Below are positions 23,298 to 29,691 of a stretch of DNA of 29,691 nucleotides, piece by piece (within the stretch, counting starts at the first letter, position 1; each line of letters opens with the position of its first letter). Under the pieces are notes generated by a model. The model had not been told where the DNA came from and searched no databases. It saw nothing but the letters and a program-made list of their open reading frames with translations. Location of the stretch: NCBI GenBank assembly GCA_045650425.1, contig JAZRRD010000117.1, positions 1 to 29,691 of the forward strand, given 5' to 3'. The position numbers were made by a program, and so were the translations under genes. Origin of the DNA: RGIG1752 sp045650425 (GTDB lineage Bacteria; Bacillota_I; Bacilli_A; RF39; UBA660).

Positions 23298-24857
23298 ATG
23301 GAAAAAAACAAAAGAAATAAGATAATAGGATTATCGATAGGTATTTTTATAGTACTAATAATCGTAGTATCAAGTACATATGCATATTGGCAGATTACAA
23401 AAACACAAGAAACCCCAAATGATATCGTAGCGGCATGTCTAGATTTAAATCTAGAAGATAAAAGTGCAGCAATAGACTTAGATAGTGCCTGGCCAATAAG
23501 TGATGAAGAAGCAAGTAGTCTAACTGGATATACATTTACAGTAACAAATAATTGTGATGAAGAAATAAATTATATTGTAGGACTAAATAGAGTCGAAGAA
23601 TCAAACTACTTACAAGACTCAAGCATCAAAGTAAGATTAGATGAACAATCATCACAAGTATATGGAGACTTAAGTGATGTAGAGTATATAGATGCTGAAA
23701 ACACATATACATCAAGAGTGAGTAAACAAGTGAGTGTAGAGAATATTTCAGCAAATGGAACAAATACACATACAATAAAAGTATGGGTGAGTAGCGATGC
23801 ACCAGTAACAGAACAAAGCAAGATATTTCAAGGCCAAGTATTTATAACCGGAGGTCAAGGAATTGAGGTTCCGGAATGTTACACAATTGCCAATAATGGA
23901 ACAATACTTGGTTACGATGAATCATGCGGATTAGATGTAAAAGTTCCGGCAGAAATAAATGGAATTAAAGTAAAAGAAATAAATGCATTATCTTTTAATG
24001 AATATAATGTTTTAATAATAAGAGGATATTACGGCGAAAAAGTCTATACAAGCGGAGCTTATGAATACGAAAATGAAGATTATATTTATTATTTTGTAGA
24101 TCATGAAGTAGCTGAATATTATATAGCTAATGAATTAAAACCGGGATTATGTGATGATGTAAATAATTGTGACTTTGATAACTTATTGCTGGAAAATAAT
24201 ATATCTATAATGATAGGTTTAGATGAATATAATAATTTTAATTGGGCAAAATACGATAAAATTTATATTGGTGAAGGTGGATATTTTGATATAGAGTCTG
24301 GTACTGGAAAAGCATTTAGCTTATCTATAAATAGTATTGATTTAAGTGAAGCAATTTATTTAGAAACTATTAATAGCAATTCATTTATTGGAGCTGGTTA
24401 TTATGAAACCTCAATTAATGATACATGTGAGTATGACTCAAGTCAGGGAGCTTATAGGTGTTATACAGGTTTAAGTTCTATTGAGCTTCCTCGTAATGCA
24501 TCATTAAAAACGATTGGTATAGAGGCGTTTTATGGAAATAATTTAACTGATTTAGTAATTCCGAGTACTGTAGAAGTAATTGGAGAGTGGGCATTTAGTA
24601 TAAATAATATTGAAAATTTAGTGTTTGAAGATACTGAAGAAAATCCAAGCCAATTAACAACCATTGGAGAAAGCGCATTTTGGGATAATAATATCAAAGA
24701 AATAGTTATTCCCTCTAGTGTAACAACAATAGAAGAAGCGGCATTTAGTGAAAATCCAAATTTAACTAATGTAACTATAAATAATTCTGATGATAATGTA
24801 ACACTTGGATATGACGCATTCCCAAGTACTGCTCAGATTACATATAATCCTAACTAG
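23298..24857 (+). CDS. SipW-type-signal, TasA-like/BspA-LRR surface protein 3
   Basis: A 519-residue family member. The first 23 residues match copy 2 and keep STYAYW at 26-31. The TasA-like domain ends at VFITGGQG (about 190). The middle carries its own Cys pattern (a C-x5-C pair, CDDVNNC) and a SINDTC...C pair like copy 2, then a few BspA repeats (LVIPSTVEVIGEWAF, VIPSSVTTIEEAAF). It ends ITYNPN, a shortened form of the family's last motif. ATG start with AAGAGGT upstream. It lacks an anchor motif. Its central N-terminal segment matches copy 4 most closely, one sign of mosaicism. Confidence 0.85.
   Translation: MEKNKRNKIIGLSIGIFIVLIIVVSSTYAYWQITKTQETPNDIVAACLDLNLEDKSAAIDLDSAWPISDEEASSLTGYTFTVTNNCDEEINYIVGLNRVEESNYLQDSSIKVRLDEQSSQVYGDLSDVEYIDAENTYTSRVSKQVSVENISANGTNTHTIKVWVSSDAPVTEQSKIFQGQVFITGGQGIEVPECYTIANNGTILGYDESCGLDVKVPAEINGIKVKEINALSFNEYNVLIIRGYYGEKVYTSGAYEYENEDYIYYFVDHEVAEYYIANELKPGLCDDVNNCDFDNLLLENNISIMIGLDEYNNFNWAKYDKIYIGEGGYFDIESGTGKAFSLSINSIDLSEAIYLETINSNSFIGAGYYETSINDTCEYDSSQGAYRCYTGLSSIELPRNASLKTIGIEAFYGNNLTDLVIPSTVEVIGEWAFSINNIENLVFEDTEENPSQLTTIGESAFWDNNIKEIVIPSSVTTIEEAAFSENPNLTNVTINNSDDNVTLGYDAFPSTAQITYNPN
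23438..23455. repeat. 18-bp perfect palindrome inside LRR gene 3
   Basis: Identical to the palindrome at 6890, at the same codons. Confidence 0.9.
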
Positions 24858-24878
24858 AAAGAGAGAAATCTCTTTTTT
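24858..24878 (+). terminator. Terminator after LRR gene 3
   Basis: AAAGAGA (24858-24864) pairs with TCTCTTT (24869-24875) around a GAAA tetraloop. T runs to 24878. Confidence 0.8.
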
Positions 24879-24880
24879 GT

Positions 24881-24909
24881 TTGTAATTAATTCTGTGGTT
24901 TGCTATAAT
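24881..24909 (+). promoter_or_regulatory. Sigma-A promoter of proS
   Basis: TTGTAA (24881-24886), a 17-base spacer, and TATAAT (24904-24909) preceded by TGC, a full extended -10. Confidence 0.75.
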
Positions 24910-24932
24910 ATAGCAAGAAAGAGGGAATTAGA

Positions 24933-26357
24933 ATGAATAACAAAGCTATTACAAGTCGTGATGTTGATTTCGCTAAATGGTATACTGATGTTGTTAAAGC
25001 AGCTAAATTAGCTGATTATTCGGCTGTAAAGGGTTGTATTGTTATTGAACCGAATGGATATGCTATTTGGGAAAAAATGCAAGAATTTTTAGACAAGAAA
25101 TTTAAAGAGTTAGGGCATGTTAATGTTCAAATGCCGTTATTAATTCCCGAAAATTTATTAAAAAAAGAATCTGAATTAGTAGAAGGATTTGCTCCAGAAG
25201 TGGCATGGGTTACTCATGGTGGATCTAAATTACTTGAAGAAAGATTATGTATTAGGCCTACAAGTGAAACTATGTTTTGTGATTATTATAAAGATCACGT
25301 TAAATCATATCGTGACTTACCTAAATTATATAATCAATGGTGTAATGTTCTTAGATGGGAAAAAGAAACTAGACCATTTTTAAGAAGTAGAGAATTCTTA
25401 TGGCAAGAAGGACATACAATTCATAGTACAAAAGAAGAAGCGATAAAAGAAACTGATCAAATGATGGAAGTTTATAAATGGTTTCACCATGAAATATTGG
25501 CAATACCATCTATTACTGGTAGAAAAAGTGAAAAAGAAAAATTTGCCGGGGCAGTTTATACATTAACTAATGAAGCTTTAATGTATAATGGTGTGGCTCT
25601 TCAAGCAGGTACTAGTCATTACTTTGGTCAAAAGTTTTCTGAAGCATATGACGTTAAATTTTTAAATAGAGAAAATCAACAAGAATATGTTTATCAAACT
25701 TCTTGGGGAACTACGACGAGAATGATAGGTGGATTAATAATGGTTCATAGTGATGATTATGGGCTTGTACTTCCTCCTAGAATTGCTCCAAGACAAGTAG
25801 CTATTATTCCGATTGGAGATTCTGATGAAATAATAAATTTAGCTAATAGTTATAAAGAAAAATTACTTGCAAACAATATATCTTGTTATGTAGATTTAAC
25901 TGATAAATCACCAGGATTCAAGTTTGCTGAATCTGAAGTTAATGGTATTCCAGTAAGAATAGAAATTGGAAAAAGGGATTTGGAAAATGGTAATATTACT
26001 TTTGCCAGAAGAGATACTAGAGAAAAGATTACAGAAAGTATTAATATAGATGTAGTAGATTATGTTAAAAATTTATTAGAAACTATTCAAACTGATATGT
26101 ATAATAGAGCAGTTGAAAGAAGAGATAAATTAACATTTACTGCTCATAATTTAGAAGAATTAGAAAATATAATTACTAGTCAACCAGGTTTTGTTCATGG
26201 TGATTGGTGTGGCGATGAATCTTGTGAGTTACGTATCAAAGAAATACGTGGATGTAAATCAAGATGTATTATGGAAAATGAACCTTTAATAACAGGAAAA
26301 TGTGTTTGTTGTGGTAAAGAAGCAAAACACCATGTTATTTGGGGATTGCAATATTAG
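24933..26357 (+). CDS. proS: Prolyl-tRNA synthetase (eukaryote/archaeal type)
   Basis: The enzyme charges tRNA-Pro. The 474-residue class II synthetase has RPTSETMFCDYY, RWEKETRPFLRSREFLWQEGHT (motif 2 region) and a GGLIMVHSDDYGLVLPP motif 3 region. A C-terminal Cys-rich domain (CGDESCELR, CKSRC, CVCCG) ends in Tyr, as in the archaeal/eukaryote-like form. It lacks the roughly 180-residue editing insertion of the E. coli type, which its length confirms. The ATG has AGAGGG upstream. Transcription is ended by the terminator of LRR module copy 4, which begins at the base after the stop codon. No T-box is present, unlike ileS. Confidence 0.95.
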   Translation: MNNKAITSRDVDFAKWYTDVVKAAKLADYSAVKGCIVIEPNGYAIWEKMQEFLDKKFKELGHVNVQMPLLIPENLLKKESELVEGFAPEVAWVTHGGSKLLEERLCIRPTSETMFCDYYKDHVKSYRDLPKLYNQWCNVLRWEKETRPFLRSREFLWQEGHTIHSTKEEAIKETDQMMEVYKWFHHEILAIPSITGRKSEKEKFAGAVYTLTNEALMYNGVALQAGTSHYFGQKFSEAYDVKFLNRENQQEYVYQTSWGTTTRMIGGLIMVHSDDYGLVLPPRIAPRQVAIIPIGDSDEIINLANSYKEKLLANNISCYVDLTDKSPGFKFAESEVNGIPVRIEIGKRDLENGNITFARRDTREKITESINIDVVDYVKNLLETIQTDMYNRAVERRDKLTFTAHNLEELENIITSQPGFVHGDWCGDESCELRIKEIRGCKSRCIMENEPLITGKCVCCGKEAKHHVIWGLQY

Positions 26358-26375
26358 TGTAAAGTTTACAAAAAC

Positions 26376-26401
26376 AAGTCGACCGATGGTCGATTTTTTT
26401 T
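26376..26401 (+). terminator. Module terminator, copy 4
   Basis: AAGTCGACC (26376-26384) pairs with GGTCGATTT (26388-26396) around GAT. T8 runs 26394-26401. It serves proS. Confidence 0.85.
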
Positions 26402-26426
26402 GACAAAAGGTCGGGGGGGGTATGCT
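26400..26426 (+). promoter_or_regulatory. Promoter with G8 tract in its spacer, copy 4
   Basis: TTGACA (26400-26405), a 15-base spacer ending in G8 (26413-26420), then TATGCT (26421-26426). The alternative TATATA at 26426-26431 gives 20 bases. Same state as copy 1. Confidence 0.65.
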
Positions 26427-26458
26427 ATATATGAAAGGTAGAAAAGAGGTAATATATA

Positions 26459-28717
26459 GTGAAAGAAAAGAAGAAAAAAATAATAATCTTGTCAATAGCT
26501 ATAGTAGCAGTAATAGCAATTATTGCGGGAAGTACATATGCATATTGGCAAATCACAAAAACACAGGAAACACCAAATGATATCGTAGCGGCATGTCTAG
26601 ATTTAAATCTAGAAGATAAAAGTGCAGCAATCGACTTAGATAGTGCCTGGCCAATAAGTGATGAAGAAGGTGCAAATTTAACAGGATACACATTTACAGT
26701 AACAAATAATTGTGATGAAGAAATAAATTATATCGTAGGACTAAATAGAGTTGAAGAATCAAACTACTTACAAGACTCAAGTATCCGTTTAAAATTAGAT
26801 GAAAAAAGCGCATTTACATATAGTGAGTTATCAGATATAGACTACGCCGATGCAGAGAATACATATACATCAAGAGTAAGTAAACAAGTAAGTGTAGAAA
26901 GAATTGAAGCCAATGGGTCTAATGAACATACAATCAGAGTATGGCTTAGTGAAAGTGCTCCAGTTTCTGAACAAAGTAAAATATTCCAAGGACAAGTATT
27001 TATCACAGGTGGGCAAGGAATAGAAATGGAAGCATGCTATGAAATAGCTGATAACGGAACAATATTATCATATGACTATTCATGTGGAACAGATGTAAAA
27101 GTTCCAGCTGAAATAAATGGAATTAAAATAAAAACAATTAACGAAAATTCATTTAAAACATTGCATGCAATAGGTATTCAAACTCTTAAAGGAAGTCAAC
27201 AAGGTTTATTTGTTGTATATTTTGACGAAACTAATAGAGAAGTATTAGATGCGGCAATGCTAAATTATGTATGTGAAGAATTGAATGTATGTGGGGTACC
27301 AAGCGTTTCATATATAGGAACAATATTATCAGAAGAAGAATATAACTCTCACGATTGGAGTCAATATGATAGAGTTTATAATATAGAGTTCACTATAGAT
27401 AATGAAACGGGAGAACTAATAGATCAATCTGATGATGGTCAATATCAACAAGTAACATCATTAGATTTAAGTGAAGCGGTATTCTTGGAAAGCATTGAAG
27501 AACACTCATTTGATAAAAGTCTTATTGAAACATTAATACTACCAGAAGAAAACATAATCAGTATAGGAGAATTTGCATTTTATAAAACAAAGCTTAAAAC
27601 TTTGAATTTTAATAAATCGCTAAGTGACTGTGGTGAAGGTGCATTTGCTGGTAATTCATTTGACGAATTTATTGTTTCAGATAATAATTATGTAGATATA
27701 GGAAATATATTATATGACGATGATAGTAAAACTCCTAGCGATTTCTCTTTAATAAAGAAACTTATAATTAAGTCTAATATTACAGAAGTGCCATCTGATG
27801 CATTTAGAGTGCCAGATTATTCATATGGCGAGTACGATATTGAAGAAGTAGTGTTTGAAGACACTGAAGAAAATCCAAGTCAATTAGTTTCGATTGGAGC
27901 AAGGGCTTTTGAGGGTAATAATATTACAAATTTAACACTACCAAGTCAGTTAATTTCAATTAATTATAGAGCTTTTGCGGCTAATAATTTAACAAAGATA
28001 GAATTACCAAAAACATTAACAGAGCTAAGCTATAGTGCTTTTCACAATAATAACATAACAGAAATAAAAATAAATAATAACGAACTTGCTAATAGTGAGA
28101 CTATTTCAATTCTTCCTGTAAAAAAAGTTATAATATCAGCCAATGTAACAGAAATACCAGAAAATGCATTTAAATCTTATGCGTTGGAAGAAGTGGTATT
28201 TGAAGACACAACAGAAAATCCAAGCCAGTTAATGAGTATAGGTGCATACGCTTTTAGTTCTGTTAAAATTACAAATTTAGACCTTCCGAATTCTTTGAAA
28301 AGAATAGGAGATTATGCATTTTATAGCAATGATATCACAAGTTTAACAATTCCGAGTTCGATAGAAACAATAGGAAATTATGCTTTTGCTTTTGCTGGTA
28401 ATCTATCAAATTTAGCGTTTGAGGATACAGAGTTAAAACCAAGTCAACTAAAAAAAATTGGATTTTATGCATTTGGAGGTAATGAATTAGAAGGAGTAAT
28501 AGTTCTTCCAAGTTTTGTAACGAATCTTAGCGATTTTGTTTTTGGTGACAACTATGATATTACAACAATAGTAATTAAAAGAACCGAAGAAGATGCTTTA
28601 GCAAATATTAGCTTTAGTAATGACTGGAACTATGTAGATGATATAGGAGCATTTGATGTAGGTACGCCAACTACAGGGTTTGCTGAAGTAATATATGATC
28701 CAAATTATACAGAGTAA
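26459..28717 (+). CDS. SipW-type-signal, TasA-like/BspA-LRR surface protein 4
   Basis: A 752-residue member, closest overall to copy 1. It starts at GTG with AAAGAGG upstream. The signal (STYAYW at 25-30) is as in copy 1. The TasA-like domain (TGYTFTVTNNC) instead agrees with copy 3. From VPAEINGIKIK onward it again follows copy 1, with a nearly identical 237-bp block (27131-27367 against 7434-7670). About nine or ten BspA repeats follow and it ends DPNYTE. There is no sorting motif. It lies between proS and the WG-like membrane protein. Probably a surface adhesin or fibre subunit; function inferred from domains. Confidence 0.85.
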   Translation: MKEKKKKIIILSIAIVAVIAIIAGSTYAYWQITKTQETPNDIVAACLDLNLEDKSAAIDLDSAWPISDEEGANLTGYTFTVTNNCDEEINYIVGLNRVEESNYLQDSSIRLKLDEKSAFTYSELSDIDYADAENTYTSRVSKQVSVERIEANGSNEHTIRVWLSESAPVSEQSKIFQGQVFITGGQGIEMEACYEIADNGTILSYDYSCGTDVKVPAEINGIKIKTINENSFKTLHAIGIQTLKGSQQGLFVVYFDETNREVLDAAMLNYVCEELNVCGVPSVSYIGTILSEEEYNSHDWSQYDRVYNIEFTIDNETGELIDQSDDGQYQQVTSLDLSEAVFLESIEEHSFDKSLIETLILPEENIISIGEFAFYKTKLKTLNFNKSLSDCGEGAFAGNSFDEFIVSDNNYVDIGNILYDDDSKTPSDFSLIKKLIIKSNITEVPSDAFRVPDYSYGEYDIEEVVFEDTEENPSQLVSIGARAFEGNNITNLTLPSQLISINYRAFAANNLTKIELPKTLTELSYSAFHNNNITEIKINNNELANSETISILPVKKVIISANVTEIPENAFKSYALEEVVFEDTTENPSQLMSIGAYAFSSVKITNLDLPNSLKRIGDYAFYSNDITSLTIPSSIETIGNYAFAFAGNLSNLAFEDTELKPSQLKKIGFYAFGGNELEGVIVLPSFVTNLSDFVFGDNYDITTIVIKRTEEDALANISFSNDWNYVDDIGAFDVGTPTTGFAEVIYDPNYTE
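26596..26613. repeat. 18-bp perfect palindrome inside LRR gene 4
   Basis: Identical to the palindrome at 6890, at the same codons. Confidence 0.9.
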
Positions 28718-28737
28718 GAAGTCAACGACTTCTTTTT
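28716..28737 (+). terminator. Terminator after LRR gene 4
   Basis: AAGAAGTC (28716-28723) pairs with GACTTCTT (28727-28734) around AAC. T runs to 28737. The stem overlaps the stop codon. Confidence 0.82.
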
Positions 28738-28740
28738 CTA

Positions 28741-28769
28741 TGGAAAAAAGTTGGTTTTTATGTTATAAT
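28741..28769 (+). promoter_or_regulatory. Promoter of the WG-like membrane protein
   Basis: TGGAAA (28741-28746), a 17-base spacer, and TATAAT (28764-28769) preceded by TGT (extended -10). Confidence 0.6.
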
Positions 28770-28795
28770 CTAATACATAATAGGGATGTGATAAT

Positions 28796-29691
28796 ATGGA
28801 TAAAGATTTTGAAACAAAAGAGTATATTATGCCGGATGAAAATGAAATTATAGAAATTGCAGAAGAAGATTATGAGGAAGATTTTACATCATTTGAACAA
28901 GATGTAAAACCAACCGAAGAAGCTCCATTAGAATTAATGGAAGAAAAAGCATTCTCGAAAAAGAAAAGTTTAAAAGATAAATGGAATAATTTAGATAAAA
29001 AAAAGAAAATAATTATTATTTTAATTTCTTTGCTATTTATAATTGCAATAATAACAGCTTTAGTTCTTTTCTTAAACAAGGAAGAATCTGTAGAAAAACC
29101 AAAACAAGAGCCAAGCATAGTGCTTGAGAAAGATAATTATCGTTATGAAAATGGATATCTTGTTTTACTAGATCAAAATGATCAAGAAATTGGTAAATAT
29201 GAATGTAAAAACAAAGACGAAGATAAATGCCGTGTTGCTTATCAAAATAATGAAGATGATTTTGATGGAGAAAAATATATTTATGAAGATGGTACAGAAT
29301 TATCAATAATTACTCCAATAATTAATAATACATATGCTTTTATATTTGATAATAAAGATACTTCTAAAGGAATGGTTCATTTTTATGATTTAACAAAAAA
29401 TGAAATCATAGAAAATTATAATAGTGTTAAATATTATAAAGTGAATGATAAAGAATATTTAATTATTGAAAATGATGAAAGTAAATACGGTTTATTTGAA
29501 GTAATTGATACAGAGTTAAAACAATTAATTGATTTTAAATATGATTATTTAGGGATTAAAAAAGAAGAGTTTCAAGAATTAAACTATCTTGTGGCTAGTA
29601 AAGATGGAAAATATTTATTAATTGATTCTGCTGGTAAAGAAATTTCTAAAAAAATTAGTTCTCCGATAAAAAGTTTTAATAAAAAATATAT
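28796..29691 (+). CDS. Membrane-anchored protein with WG-like repeats (runs off right edge)
   Basis: The frame is open from ATG 28796 to the window end (298 codons and two bases). The first 50 residues are strongly acidic, then Lys-rich (54-71). One membrane segment spans about 72-93 (IIIILISLLFIIAIITALVLFL), so the acidic part is inside and the rest outside. The outer part has repeats such as E-S-K-Y-G-L-F-E-V-I-D and D-G-K-Y-L-L-I-D-S-A-G-K-E-I, resembling WG-repeat units (G-K-Y-G-x-I-x-x-x-G). Two Cys (CKNKDEDKC) may form a disulfide. GGGATGTGAT lies before the ATG. I do not know the function. Confidence 0.7.
   Translation, partial: MDKDFETKEYIMPDENEIIEIAEEDYEEDFTSFEQDVKPTEEAPLELMEEKAFSKKKSLKDKWNNLDKKKKIIIILISLLFIIAIITALVLFLNKEESVEKPKQEPSIVLEKDNYRYENGYLVLLDQNDQEIGKYECKNKDEDKCRVAYQNNEDDFDGEKYIYEDGTELSIITPIINNTYAFIFDNKDTSKGMVHFYDLTKNEIIENYNSVKYYKVNDKEYLIIENDESKYGLFEVIDTELKQLIDFKYDYLGIKKEEFQELNYLVASKDGKYLLIDSAGKEISKKISSPIKSFNKKY

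Larger units (their letters stand above)
26358..26458 (+). repeat. LRR-gene leader module, copy 4
   Basis: TGTAAAGTTTACA (26358-26370) begins at the base following the proS stop codon. A terminator, TTGACA, G8 (26413-26420), TATGCTATATAT and AAAGAGG follow. It is almost identical to copy 1 about 19.7 kb upstream. Confidence 0.9.

Noticed and set aside
6651..28717. Recombination between LRR genes 1 and 4 as a deletion switch
   Set aside because: The genes are direct repeats about 19.7 kb apart with sigE, ileS and proS between them. Deletion would remove essential genes, so gene conversion is the more likely exchange.
1..29691. CRISPR arrays, tRNA or rRNA genes, insertion sequences
   Set aside because: I saw no regularly spaced repeats, tRNA cloverleafs, rRNA segments or transposase reading frames in the window.

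Overview
The window is strongly AT-rich bacterial DNA read with the standard stop codons (TGA ends the genes at 3418 and 23173). It comes from a spore-forming, low-GC member of the Bacillota. spoIIGA-sigE-sigG-ylmC places it among sporulating Bacilli or Clostridia. The very low GC, compact genes and several SipW-type-signal leucine-rich-repeat proteins suggest an uncultured gut lineage near Erysipelotrichales/RF39. That placement is inference, because the window has no rRNA.

Layout. (1) 1-3418: the end of a gene cut by the window edge, then a tight four-gene cassette: HIT/GalT-like protein, kinase-like protein, P-loop nucleotide kinase, histidine phosphatase. (2) 3419-3958: structured intergenic DNA with a terminator, then a small membrane-protein gene apparently split by a frameshift in an A8 run. 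(3) 4050-6374: ftsA-ftsZ behind a good sigma-A promoter, followed by a 50-codon gene resembling the C-terminal part of a Fic protein with its own consensus promoter. (4) 9081-13018: spoIIGA-sigE-sigG-ylmC-lspA-rluD, then a converging small TspO-like membrane gene and a GluP-type rhomboid protease. (5) 16326-20857: an uncharacterised two-gene operon, then ileS behind an isoleucine T-box. (6) 20917-26357: a CapA-like protein on the minus strand, a kinase-like protein, and proS of the eukaryote/archaeal type. (7) 28796 to the right edge: a membrane-anchored protein with WG-like repeats, truncated by the window.

Four paralogous secreted proteins (6753, 14659, 23298, 26459) are interspersed among these housekeeping genes. 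Each has a SipW-type signal peptide, a TasA/camelysin-like domain of about 160 residues, and a BspA-type leucine-rich-repeat region. Each is preceded by the same module of about 100 bp: a dyad TGTAAAGTTTACA, an intrinsic terminator, and a promoter whose -35 (TTGACA/T) and -10 (TATGAT/TATGCT) are separated by a run of 8 or 9 G. In DNA this AT-rich, a G run in the promoter spacer of all four genes is the classic layout for phase variation by slipped-strand mispairing. The genes are also mosaic: parts of one copy match a second copy best and other parts a third, as expected from gene conversion.

The main proposal is therefore a phase-variable, recombining family of fibre-domain/LRR surface proteins dispersed through a spore-former's core chromosome. 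One copy interrupts the otherwise conserved ftsAZ-spoIIGA-sigE-sigG order. Secondary points of interest are the GXHH active-site motif in ileS, the Fic-like microgene, the unidentified HIT/kinase/phosphatase cassette, and promoters that imply nearly leaderless mRNAs.
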